From assembly GCA_964386435.1 (NCBI GenBank), contig CAYLSV010000072.1, positions 1 through 17,856 of the forward strand: a DNA stretch of 17,856 nt, written 5' to 3'. The DNA is from CAYLSV01 sp964386435 (GTDB taxonomy: Bacteria > Planctomycetota > Phycisphaerae > Tepidisphaerales > Tepidisphaeraceae). The notes beneath the pieces were generated by a model. The model was given only the letters and a program-made list of their open reading frames with translations. It was not told the DNA's origin and did no database searches. Positions 1 to 6,218 of the stretch are shown here, piece by piece (the stretch's first letter is position 1; each line of letters begins with the position of its first letter). Made by a program: the position numbers and the translations under genes.

Positions 1-321
1 CAGCGCCGACACGAGCCCGGCCAATCCGATGACCGCCAGCGCCGCGGCGGTGATAAGAATCGCGAGGCCGATGACAGCGACGATGGTCAACAGCACCGCC
101 AGCAGGGCGAGGTTGCGGGCCAGGGCGACGTAGCCGTCGATCTTCGCCGACACGAACTGACCGGCGTAGGCGGCGACTTCCTTCACCGAACTCTGCAAAC
201 CGCGCAACGCCGCGGCCGGGTCCGGCGGTGGCGATTTCGGCTCCGGCACGGGCGGGGGCGGCGGGGTCGACCCGGCGTCGACGGCGGGGCGGGGCGGGGG
301 CTGGTTCGGCGGCGGGGTCAT
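1..321 (-). CDS. Holin-like / YqjE-type small membrane protein (3' end cut by window edge)
   Basis: Only the first 107 codons are visible and the reading frame is still open at base 1. The N-terminus is a proline-rich tail (about residues 1-36). A short amphipathic stretch containing SSVKEVAAYAGQFVSAKIDGY follows in the middle, and then a long hydrophobic segment begins near residue 65 (LARNLALLAVLLTIVAVIGL and onward). This order, together with a DUF883/YqjD-like gene 34 bases upstream on the same strand, matches the YqjD-YqjE pairing known in proteobacteria, where YqjE belongs to the phage-holin-superfamily (DUF1469-like) group. Such proteins are inner-membrane proteins of unclear function. 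The start is the only ATG before the proline-rich region; no clear Shine-Dalgarno sequence precedes it. The family assignment rests on hydropathy and context rather than on a signature motif. Confidence 0.6.
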   Translation of the reverse strand, partial: MTPPPNQPPPRPAVDAGSTPPPPPVPEPKSPPPDPAAALRGLQSSVKEVAAYAGQFVSAKIDGYVALARNLALLAVLLTIVAVIGLAILITAAALAVIGLAGLVSAL

Positions 322-355
322 GACAATCGCGATAAAACTACACGCGGAACCCGCC

Positions 356-595
356 TCAGCGCTTGAGCAACACGCCCAGCAACAGCCCGGCCCCGGCGGC
401 GATCGCCAGGCTCTTGACCGGTTCGCGGCGGACGTACTCGGTGACGTTGGCCGCGGCGTCCTCGAAGCCGGCCAGCGCCTGGGCCTTGGCCTGCTCGAGC
501 TGCTCGGCGGCGTCGCGCAGTTGCTGCTCGGCCTGGGCGGTCAGGTCCGGCTCGTCCTGGGCGGCGGCGGGTTCGGGGGGTGGGGTGTCGGTCAT
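356..595 (-). CDS. DUF883 / YqjD-ElaB-like membrane-anchored protein
   Basis: A 79-residue protein starting MTDTPPPEP. It has an acidic, proline-rich head, then a long helix rich in Ala, Gln, Glu and Lys (about residues 19-52: AEQQLRDAAEQLEQAKAQAL), and then the segment VTEYVRREPVKSLAIAAGAG leading into a glycine-rich C-terminal membrane helix that ends LLKR. The sequence 'V(R)REPVKSLAIAAGAGLLLG' is typical of the DUF883 (YqjD/ElaB) family, C-tail-anchored inner-membrane proteins, some of which bind ribosomes in E. coli. The open frame extends 21 codons further upstream, but that part is arginine/glycine-rich and unlike the family, so the ATG at 595 is preferred. It probably forms a two-gene operon with the holin-like gene downstream. 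Confidence 0.72.
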   Translation of the reverse strand: MTDTPPPEPAAAQDEPDLTAQAEQQLRDAAEQLEQAKAQALAGFEDAAANVTEYVRREPVKSLAIAAGAGLLLGVLLKR

Positions 596-684
596 GTCTC
601 GCCCGAAGCGTACCACCGGCCGGGCCACAGGGCAGCCCCCGTAATGCAGCCTTGCCACGCCGCCGATGTCGCGACGGCCTCGGG

Positions 685-713
685 TTGGAGGCTCGGCGGG
701 TTGTCGCTAGAAT
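685..713 (+). promoter_or_regulatory. Candidate sigma70-type promoter for the gene at 780
   Basis: TTGGAG (685-690) and TAGAAT (708-713) are separated by 17 bases. The -10 matches the consensus at five of six positions and the -35 at three of six. The position upstream of the only plus-strand protein gene fits. No experimental support; the -35 is weak. Confidence 0.4.
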
Positions 714-723
714 AAGAACCGGT

Positions 724-760
724 GCGGCTCGGGCGTGTTCTCGCCCGGCCGCCGTTTTTT
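724..760 (+). terminator. Terminator-shaped hairpin in the leader of the gene at 780 (possible attenuator)
   Basis: CGGGCG (730-735) pairs with CGCCCG (742-747) around a 6-base loop. An outer GCGG/CCGC pairing (724-727 with 749-752) is separated by a bulge. Six T residues follow at 755-760. This is the form of an intrinsic terminator on the plus strand, but no plus-strand gene lies upstream. It sits between the candidate promoter and the GGAGG ribosome binding site (770-774), so it could act on the gene's own transcript. Confidence 0.45.
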
Positions 761-779
761 CCGCACGGTGGAGGACCAC

Positions 780-1289
780 GTGGGCTTACGCGAACAAATC
801 AACGACAACCCGGCGATCACGACCGCCGCCACCGGGGCCATCATCGGCCTGGCGCTGCTGTTTATCATCTTCAACCTGATGTGTTCCGGCAGCTCCGGCG
901 GCACGGCCATCAGCTCCCAGGCGTTTTACACCGTCGACGACGGGGCGACGTTCTTCGTCGACGACGCCAATAAAATCGTGCCCTTCGATCACGAGGGGAA
1001 GCCGGCGTACCAGGCATTCGTGTTCGAGCCCGACGGCGGCGGGGAGCAATTCGTCGGCTACATTCGCGGCATGCCGACGCAGCTCGCCGAGCAACTGCGT
1101 GAGTTGCGGGCCCAGGCCGATGCCGGTGCGGCGGTGGATGAGATGTACATGCTCGAGGAGCAGGCCCAATATCAGTCGCGGGTGAAAAAGCCCGGCGGGC
1201 CGTGGGTGCTGGAGATGTCGGAGGAAGGCTTCAAGGTCGTCTCCGTCACCGCCCCCGACGGCGGCCCGGCGAAAATGGTGCGGCCGTAA
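780..1289 (+). CDS. Conserved-type single-pass membrane protein of unknown function
   Basis: Not recognised. A 169-residue protein using GTG at 780; the GGAGG at 770-774 lies at ideal spacing. An in-frame GTG at 735 would add 15 residues but falls inside the leader hairpin, so it is less likely. Residues 1-12 are polar. Residues about 13-34 form one membrane helix (ITTAATGAIIGLALLFIIFN), followed by a Cys and a Ser/Gly linker, then about 130 mostly hydrophilic residues with an acidic character (VDDGATFFVDDANKIVPFDH). This pattern suggests a membrane-anchored domain, probably exposed outside the membrane. The C-terminal domain has no catalytic motif I can name. The stop codon lies only 4 bases from the stop of hisB on the opposite strand, so the two transcripts must converge and probably overlap. 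Confidence 0.7.
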   Translation: MGLREQINDNPAITTAATGAIIGLALLFIIFNLMCSGSSGGTAISSQAFYTVDDGATFFVDDANKIVPFDHEGKPAYQAFVFEPDGGGEQFVGYIRGMPTQLAEQLRELRAQADAGAAVDEMYMLEEQAQYQSRVKKPGGPWVLEMSEEGFKVVSVTAPDGGPAKMVRP

Positions 1290-1293
1290 GACC

Positions 1294-1890
1294 TCAGTCG
1301 GTCAGTGTGCCCTTGGTGCTGGGCACGCGGCCGGCGGCGCGGGGGTCGGACTCCACGGCCAGCCGCAGGGCTTGGGCGGTGGCTTTGAACATCGCCTCGC
1401 ACTTGTGGTGGTCGTTGCGGCCGTACGGCACGTGCTGGTGCAAATTCAGCCGCCCGGCATTGACCAGGCTTTTAAAGAATTCCTCGACCAGTTCCGTCTG
1501 CATCGTGCCGAGCATGGGGCCGGCGAACTCCACGCCCAGCACGTGCGCCGGCCGGCCTGAAAGGTCCAGCGCCACGTCAGCCAGCGCCTCGTCCATCGGC
1601 ACCCGTGCCCAGCCGTAGCGGCGAATGCCGGCCTTGTCGCCCAGCGCCGAAAGCAGCGCCTGCCCGAATGCGAGGCCGACATCCTCGACGGTGTGGTGGG
1701 CGTCGACGTGTAAATCCCCCTCGGCCTCCACGGAGAGGTCGAGCATGCCGTGGCGGGCGAAGAGCTCGAGCATGTGGTCGAAAAACCCCACGCCGGTCTG
1801 GCCGGTGAACGCGCCCGTGCCGTCGAGGTCGAGCGTCAGCTTGATCGACGTTTCGGCAGTTTTCCGGTGGATTTCGGCGGTGCGGCTCAT
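1294..1890 (-). CDS. hisB: Imidazoleglycerol-phosphate dehydratase
   Basis: This enzyme dehydrates D-erythro-imidazole glycerol phosphate to imidazole acetol phosphate, the sixth step of histidine synthesis, in the cytoplasm. The 198-residue length is normal for the monofunctional enzyme; there is no N-terminal phosphatase domain as in E. coli HisB. The metal-binding motifs of the family are present: FFDHM (36-40), DAHHTVED (63-70), PMDEALAD (98-105) and GRNDHHKCEA (157-166). The start ATG overlaps the hisC stop by four bases (ATGA), so the two genes are translationally coupled and hisC is transcribed first. The product of HisB is the substrate of HisC, so the pair carries consecutive steps. 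No other his genes are in the window. Confidence 0.97.
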   Translation of the reverse strand: MSRTAEIHRKTAETSIKLTLDLDGTGAFTGQTGVGFFDHMLELFARHGMLDLSVEAEGDLHVDAHHTVEDVGLAFGQALLSALGDKAGIRRYGWARVPMDEALADVALDLSGRPAHVLGVEFAGPMLGTMQTELVEEFFKSLVNAGRLNLHQHVPYGRNDHHKCEAMFKATAQALRLAVESDPRAAGRVPSTKGTLTD

Positions 1891-2951
1891 GCGGCTTGCG
1901 TCTCAGGGAGCAACTCGGCGAGGGTCGACAGCAACCGGGCAACCTGCTCGGGCGTGCCGACGGTGATGCGCAGCAAATCGCTCAACCCCGGCGTGGCGAA
2001 GTGACGGACGAGCAGGCCGCGGCTTTTGAGCTGTCGGTACAACGTCGCCGCGTCGGCCGGCGGCTTGACGAGCAAAAAGTTCGCGTGGCTGGGCGTCACG
2101 TCGAACCCGAGGCGGGCGAGGCCGTCGGCCAGCGTCTGCCGATCGCGGCGGACATCTCGCCAGGTTTGTTCGGCGTCGGCGGCATGCACGAGTGCGGCCG
2201 TGGCGGCGGCTTGGGCGAGGGCGTCGACGTTGTAGCTGTCCTTCACCTTCATCATCTGCTCGACCACCGCCTCACCCGCCACGGCATACCCGAACCGCAG
2301 CCCGGCGAGGCTGTACCCCTTGCTCAGTGAGCGGGTTACGACGACGTTCGGGTGCCGATCCACCAGCGGCATCGCATCGCCGTCGGCGAAGTCGGCGTAC
2401 GCCTCGTCCACCACCAGCACGCCCGGCAACCGATCGGCGAGCGCGGCCAATTCGCGGCGTTCGACGATCGTGCCGCTCGGGGCGTTGGGGTTCACCACGA
2501 ACGTCAGCGACGCGTCAGTCGCCGCCAAATCGTCCGCCGGCAAACCCCAACTCGCCCGCCACGGCACCTCCGCGACGGCTGCCCCCTGGATCTGGGCGAG
2601 CGTTTTGTAGAGCGAGTACGTCGGCGTCGGGTACGCCACCCGACCGCCGGCGGGGACAAAGGTGCGGAGCAGGATCGTCAGGATGTCGTCGCTGCCGTTC
2701 CCGGCGATCACCTGCTCCGGCCGCACCCCATGCCGCCGGGCCGCCACCTCGCGAAACGCGGCGGCCGTGGGATCCGGGTACAGCCGCAACGCCTCACCCG
2801 CCACTCCGGCGATCGCCCGCATCACGGCCGCCGGCGGCGGGTACGGGTTCTCGTTCGTGTTGAGCTTCACCACGCCCGACCCCACCCCCGGCTGCTCACC
2901 AGGCGTGTAACCACGCATTGCGGCAACTTCGGGACGAACCGGCAGGGGCAT
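1887..2951 (-). CDS. hisC: Histidinol-phosphate aminotransferase
   Basis: A PLP-dependent class I/II aminotransferase that converts imidazole acetol phosphate and glutamate to histidinol phosphate and 2-oxoglutarate. The 354-residue length is typical for the family. Visible landmarks are the N-terminal substrate region NTNENPYPPP (31-40), the cofactor-binding GNGSDDIL (85-92), NPNAPSG (154-160), VDEAYADF (181-188) and the PLP lysine K211 in SLSKGYSLAGLRFGY. The C-terminal HANFLLVKPP and LRITVGTPEQ motifs are also typical of HisC. It begins the hisC-hisB unit and overlaps hisB by four bases. The upstream neighbour is a tRNA gene on the other strand, so its promoter must lie within the roughly 80 bases between 2952 and 3034. 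Related aminotransferases (aromatic or cobalamin-pathway CobC-like) are unlikely given the hisB partner. Confidence 0.95.
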   Translation of the reverse strand: MPLPVRPEVAAMRGYTPGEQPGVGSGVVKLNTNENPYPPPAAVMRAIAGVAGEALRLYPDPTAAAFREVAARRHGVRPEQVIAGNGSDDILTILLRTFVPAGGRVAYPTPTYSLYKTLAQIQGAAVAEVPWRASWGLPADDLAATDASLTFVVNPNAPSGTIVERRELAALADRLPGVLVVDEAYADFADGDAMPLVDRHPNVVVTRSLSKGYSLAGLRFGYAVAGEAVVEQMMKVKDSYNVDALAQAAATAALVHAADAEQTWRDVRRDRQTLADGLARLGFDVTPSHANFLLVKPPADAATLYRQLKSRGLLVRHFATPGLSDLLRITVGTPEQVARLLSTLAELLPETQAA

Positions 2952-2990
2952 GGCCGCAGTCTACGGCGACCCACCTCGGCCAGGCGCGGC

Positions 2991-3019
2991 ATGACTTGTA
3001 CGAGCCGGTGGTCTAGACT
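2991..3019 (+). promoter_or_regulatory. Candidate promoter for tRNA-Leu
   Basis: ATGACT (2991-2996) and TAGACT (3014-3019) are separated by 17 bases, and the tRNA begins 15 bases later. Each box matches the sigma70 consensus at four of six positions. Spacing and location are good; sequence match is moderate. Confidence 0.4.
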
Positions 3020-3034
3020 TTCCTCCAACCCTCC

Positions 3035-3118
3035 GGCTCCCTGGCGGAATTGGCAGACGCGGCGGATTCAAAATCCGCTCTGGTAAAACAGGTACCGGTT
3101 CGAGTCCGGTGGGAGCTA
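3035..3118 (+). tRNA. tRNA-Leu (anticodon CAA)
   Basis: An 84-base class II tRNA. The acceptor strand GGCTCCC (3035-3041) pairs with GGGAGCT (3111-3117), giving a G-U first pair, and A at 3118 is the discriminator base expected for leucine. The D-arm has GCGGAATTGGCAGACGC, the anticodon stem-loop is GCGGA-TTCAAAA-TCCGC with anticodon CAA, a long variable arm follows (CTCTGGTAAAACAGGT region), and the T-arm is ACCGG-TTCGAGT-CCGGT. CCA is not encoded. It reads TTG codons. It lies between hisC and purE, both on the opposite strand. Confidence 0.96.
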
Positions 3119-3125
3119 CTTCAGT

Positions 3126-3620
3126 TCAATCTTCCGGCAGCGGCGTGTCGTTCACCCGTTGCGTCTGGGCGGCCCGCCAATCGGTGAGGCGCTGCCGCAG
3201 GGCGTCGTCGGTGGTGGCGAGGAAGGCGGCGGCGAGGAGAGCGGCGTTGGTCGCCCCGGCGGGGCCGATGGCGAGGGTGCCGACGGGAATGCCGGCGGGC
3301 ATCTGCACAATGCTCAGCAGCGAGTCCATGCCGGAAAGCGCCCGGCTCTGCACCGGCACGCCGAGGACGGGCACGATCGTCTTACTCGCCAACATGCCCG
3401 GCAAATGAGCCGCCCCCCCGGCCCCGGCGATGATGCACCGCAACCCCCGATCGGCCGCCTGCTCCGCATACCCGAACAGCACGTCCGGCGTTCGATGCGC
3501 ACTCACCACCCGGCACTCGTGCGGCACCCCCAGCTCCCGCAGCACGTCCCGCGCCGCCCGCATCGTCTCCCAATCGGAAGTACTGCCCATCACGATCCCG
3601 ACACGCGGCGTCTGACTCAT
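3126..3620 (-). CDS. purE: N5-carboxyaminoimidazole ribonucleotide mutase (class I PurE)
   Basis: Converts N5-CAIR to 4-carboxy-AIR in purine synthesis; cytoplasmic. From the ATG at 3620 the protein has 164 residues, normal for PurE. Motifs are GSTSD (12-16), which binds the phosphate and ribose, SAHRTP (40-45) with the catalytic histidine H42, and GAGGAAHLPGMLA (66-78), followed by PVQSRALSGMDSLLSIVQMP. These fit the bacterial class I mutase. An upstream in-frame start would add eight residues (MCRRYGNG) that do not resemble the family. There is no purK next to it, although N5-CAIR normally comes from PurK; purK may be elsewhere in the genome. Its stop is seven bases from the 3' end of the convergent tRNA gene. 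Confidence 0.95.
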   Translation of the reverse strand: MSQTPRVGIVMGSTSDWETMRAARDVLRELGVPHECRVVSAHRTPDVLFGYAEQAADRGLRCIIAGAGGAAHLPGMLASKTIVPVLGVPVQSRALSGMDSLLSIVQMPAGIPVGTLAIGPAGATNAALLAAAFLATTDDALRQRLTDWRAAQTQRVNDTPLPED

Positions 3621-3681
3621 GCCGTTACCGTAGCGACGGCACATCCGACGGTAGCTGTGACCACGCTCAGTCGCAACTACC

Positions 3682-4239
3682 TCACTTGATCATGTGCTTG
3701 TCTAGCAGATCGATCGCATCAGAAACCGTGGCCGCCACTTGGACATGTTCCCACTGCCGCGGGCGGATGAACTTCGCCTCGATGCCGTGGCGGACCATCT
3801 CCAGCAGCGGGTCATAGAAGCCGGCGACGTTGAGCAGAATGACCGGCTTGGCGTGCGTGTTCAGCGACCGGCCGACGGCGATCTCAAAGAATTCCTCCAG
3901 CGTCCCCAGCCCGCCCGGCAACGTCACGAACGCGTCGGCCCGCTCCTCCATCACCTGCTTCCGCTGCCGCATCGTCTCGACCAGAATCAGCTCGTCCGCC
4001 TCCCGATCCAGCAAATCCCCCATCGCCTCGAACAGTCGCGGCGACACCCCCACCACGTGCCCTTGCTCCCCCCGCGCCGCCTCAGCCAGCGCTTTCATGC
4101 AGCCACACCGGTTGCCGCCGTACACCAACCCCCACCCGGCCCCGGCCACCGCCGCCCCGACCTCCGCCGCCGCGTCGAAGTAGACGCGATCGACGTCCGA
4201 AGCACTCGAACAAAACACGGCAACGGCGGGGCGAGACAT
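3682..4239 (-). CDS. LOG-family (TIGR00730-type) Rossmann-fold protein, possible cytokinin-nucleotide phosphoribohydrolase
   Basis: The LOG/YgdH-like family hydrolyses N6-modified adenosine monophosphates to free base and ribose 5-phosphate; many bacterial members are annotated as 'Rossman fold protein, TIGR00730 family'. The 185-residue protein carries the diagnostic PGGLGTLEE (108-116) and the preceding MRQRKQVMEERADAFVTL, which supplies the catalytic Arg and Lys with the Glu of the PGG motif. The first nucleotide-binding loop is unusual: YGGNRCGCMKALAEAA (from residue 40), where most relatives have YGGGxxGLMG. The start is ATG at 4239; a TTG four codons upstream is possible. It sits 61 bases upstream of purE, on the same strand, so co-transcription with a purine gene is plausible, but this is inference. 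The substrate is uncertain. Confidence 0.88.
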   Translation of the reverse strand: MSRPAVAVFCSSASDVDRVYFDAAAEVGAAVAGAGWGLVYGGNRCGCMKALAEAARGEQGHVVGVSPRLFEAMGDLLDREADELILVETMRQRKQVMEERADAFVTLPGGLGTLEEFFEIAVGRSLNTHAKPVILLNVAGFYDPLLEMVRHGIEAKFIRPRQWEHVQVAATVSDAIDLLDKHMIK

Positions 4240-4279
4240 CTGAAGACTCAAGTGACGGGGCGACGAACAGTAAGGACAC

Positions 4280-4639
4280 TCACACGATGGACATGCCGAT
4301 CATGAAGCAAAGGAACGCGGCGGGAATCGTGATGAGCCACAGCAGAAACGGCAGCCACGAGTTGTGCGAGTTCGCCGGCGCACCCTTCGCCAGTTGGCCG
4401 TAGACCCCGCCGATGATCAGGCCGGGCAGCCCGACGACGCCCCAACTAGCGAGGCTCATGAAGGCCGTCATGATGAAGAATTCTGCCCGCGTCAAGGCAA
4501 ACAAGGTGGTTGAGCCGACGCCGCCGATCAGCGGGGCGGCGGTCATCAAGACCGCCAGCCACCAGACCCAACTTGGCGGCGGCGGCCGAACCACGGGGGT
4601 CGCGTAACTGAGGGTGTTCATCCGCTCGACCATGTTCAT
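4280..4639 (-). CDS. Small multi-pass membrane protein, copy 2 of a tandem pair
   Basis: Function unknown. A 119-residue protein with a short soluble head, the motif YATPVVRPPPPSWVWWLAV, and about three membrane helices: roughly residues 23-50, 55-78 and 95-117. It is clearly a paralog of the gene just upstream: both have YA-x4-RPPPP-x2-x-WWL near the N-terminus, then GGVGSTTLF / AGLGSTLLF, then a central helix pair, and a C-terminal SWLP / TWLP followed by a hydrophobic helix. The start ATG at 4639 is seven bases past the upstream stop, and the GGTGA that includes this stop can serve as the ribosome binding site, so translation is probably coupled. An ATG six codons later is an alternative start. 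No enzyme or transporter signature is seen. Confidence 0.72.
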   Translation of the reverse strand: MNMVERMNTLSYATPVVRPPPPSWVWWLAVLMTAAPLIGGVGSTTLFALTRAEFFIMTAFMSLASWGVVGLPGLIIGGVYGQLAKGAPANSHNSWLPFLLWLITIPAAFLCFMIGMSIV

Positions 4640-4645
4640 GCTCGT

Positions 4646-5026
4646 TCACCAGACGCCCGTGCTCATGCCGACCCGGATCACGACGAGGCAGACGACGAAG
4701 CACACGGTGGCGATCGGAAGGGTGATGCCGAAAAGCACCACCGGCAACCACGTCCACCGCCCTGATCGCGGCTGCTGCTCGGCGAGGTGCTCATACCAGA
4801 TGCTGGTGATGAAGCCGAGCGTTCCGAAGACGAGCCAGCCGCTCAGACTGAGCCAGCCGAAGGTGAGCCACATGTCTCGTTGCGTCACCACGAACAACAG
4901 CGTCGACCCGAGGCCGGCAACGAGCGGCAGGGCAGTGAGCGCCACCGACAGCCACCAGAGCCCAATCGGCGGCGGCGGCCGGGTGGTGGTGCCGGCGTAG
5001 TCGAGGGCGTGTCTGTCGTTGGACAT
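4646..5026 (-). CDS. Small multi-pass membrane protein, copy 1 of a tandem pair
   Basis: Function unknown. The 126-residue protein has a hydrophilic N-terminus (MSNDRHALDYAGTTT), then RPPPPIGLWWL and three or so membrane segments (about residues 21-48, 53-76 and 94-118). It aligns over its whole length with the 119-residue protein downstream, sharing the RPPPP-WWL entry motif, GLGSTLLF, and WLPVVLF near the last helix; the loop between helices 2 and 3 (YEHLAEQQPRSGRW versus YGQLAKGAPANSHN) also corresponds. A tandem duplication is the simplest explanation. It lies 22 bases downstream of the P-loop/deoxyribosyltransferase-like gene on the same strand and could share its transcript. Confidence 0.74.
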   Translation of the reverse strand: MSNDRHALDYAGTTTRPPPPIGLWWLSVALTALPLVAGLGSTLLFVVTQRDMWLTFGWLSLSGWLVFGTLGFITSIWYEHLAEQQPRSGRWTWLPVVLFGITLPIATVCFVVCLVVIRVGMSTGVW

Positions 5027-5048
5027 GCTCGTTGGCGTTTGCAGCCGA

Positions 5049-6128
5049 TTAAGATTGTTTGATGTAGCCCTTCTCGCGGAAGTGCTGCAGCGCCTCCTCG
5101 GTGCTGCCGAAGACTTTCGTCGCTGTTTCCGTGATGAACGGGCTGGGCAGGCTTTGGCAGGCCCAGACGACGTAGACCTCCTTGCCGCCCTCGAAGGCGT
5201 GATGCAGCTCGCGTTCGACGCCGCTGGAGAGGCCGGGCTTGCCGTTGGGCAGTTCGGGGACGAGGCTGATGATCATGTCGCTTTGGTCGACCATCTTGAA
5301 GTCGCGGGCGTAGATCTGGCCCATGATGTCGCCGCTGATCTGGGCCACCTCGGTTGTCTTGAGCGTCACCTCGCCGTCGGCCGATTCGACGGTCACGGTG
5401 TCCTCGCCGGCCTTCATCGCCTCGACGCCCTTCATGTGCAGGACGAACTCGTCGACGTCGGCCGGGTCGAAGCAGATGAGGTGCTCGTTGATCGCCGCCT
5501 TGAAGTCGTCGATCTCCCGCAGCGTGTCGGGCAAGTCCATCACGTGGCTCATCGGGAACGAGAGGTACACCTTCTTCAAGTGCGGCTCGAACAGCAGGCG
5601 GTACACCGACTCGATCCGCGGCGCCCCCCGGCCGCGGCTGATCATGTAGAAGTGGCCGTGGCCGCGGGTGACGTCGGCGAGGATTTCCGTCGCCAGCGTC
5701 TCCTCCTCCCGCCAGACCATGATGTCCTTGAGCGTGTGGTCGATGTCGTGGTCCGAACCCAGCCGCTGGTGGACGCTCTCGGCGTTGTCGAGCAGCGTCA
5801 TGTAGACGTCGGCACCGAACTCCTTCACCTGGTCGATGTCGAACGCCGCGAACAAGCCGTGCCGCCAGCGGAAGGTGGCGTGGGTGTTGACGATCACGTG
5901 CTCGTGCGAGTCGGCAATCCGCAGAATCTTGTTGAACGCCGCCCGGCGCAGGCTGTTGAGCCGGGTGATCGGCAAGTTCAGGATCCGGCCCGCCGGCACG
6001 TCGGGGGCCTCGTCGTACATCATGTCGCCGACGTGGCAGACGACCAGATCGTGCCCGGCCTCCTTGGCCTTCTTCTGGACGGCGTCGAGGTAAGGCTTCT
6101 TCTCCACGCCGACCTGGCCGGTCATCAT
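5049..6128 (-). CDS. Adenylate-kinase-like P-loop domain fused to a nucleoside 2-deoxyribosyltransferase-like domain
   Basis: About 359 residues from the ATG pair at 6128/6125. The N-terminus MMTGQVGVEKKPYL resembles the start of a P-loop NTPase, but the loop reads GQVGVEKK, with a Lys and no following Ser/Thr and with Glu where Gly is usual. Farther on, VCHVGDMMYDE and HVIVNTHATFRWRHG recall adenylate-kinase-type domains. The C-terminal part (about residues 280-345) has the order DQSDMIISLVPEL, SSGVERELHHAFEGGKEVYV and a terminal Val/Trp strand, which looks like the nucleoside 2-deoxyribosyltransferase fold, with a possible catalytic Glu in SGVEREL. The family is known to me only as an uncharacterised 'AAA family ATPase'-type protein; the domain reading is my own and moderate. 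Longer upstream starts run into a repeat element and are rejected. The gene follows the UVR-motif gene and precedes the tandem membrane-protein genes. Confidence 0.6.
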   Translation of the reverse strand: MMTGQVGVEKKPYLDAVQKKAKEAGHDLVVCHVGDMMYDEAPDVPAGRILNLPITRLNSLRRAAFNKILRIADSHEHVIVNTHATFRWRHGLFAAFDIDQVKEFGADVYMTLLDNAESVHQRLGSDHDIDHTLKDIMVWREEETLATEILADVTRGHGHFYMISRGRGAPRIESVYRLLFEPHLKKVYLSFPMSHVMDLPDTLREIDDFKAAINEHLICFDPADVDEFVLHMKGVEAMKAGEDTVTVESADGEVTLKTTEVAQISGDIMGQIYARDFKMVDQSDMIISLVPELPNGKPGLSSGVERELHHAFEGGKEVYVVWACQSLPSPFITETATKVFGSTEEALQHFREKGYIKQS

Positions 6129-6166
6129 CGCTCGCATGCGGCAGGGTAGGGGAGTCGATGGTTGAC

Positions 6167-6218
6167 AGTTGCTGGTTGTTGGACCGGAGCCGCCACCAGC
6201 CACCAACAACCAGCAACT
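6167..6218. repeat. Perfect 16-base inverted repeat between the UVR-motif gene and the P-loop gene
   Basis: The arm AGTTGCTGGTTGTTGG (6167-6182) is exactly complementary to 6203-6218, with a 20-base spacer. The right arm touches the stop codon of the UVR-motif gene (6217-6219). Additional fragments of the same theme (CCACCAGCCACC, CAACTGTCAACC on the reverse strand) flank it. It could fold in the transcript as a terminator or stabiliser, although no T-run follows, or be a copy of a dispersed intergenic element. Confidence 0.7.

Noticed and set aside
5019..6149. A 376-codon plus-strand open frame opposite the P-loop gene
   Set aside because: Valine/aspartate-rich pseudo-repetitive composition is typical of antisense high-GC frames.
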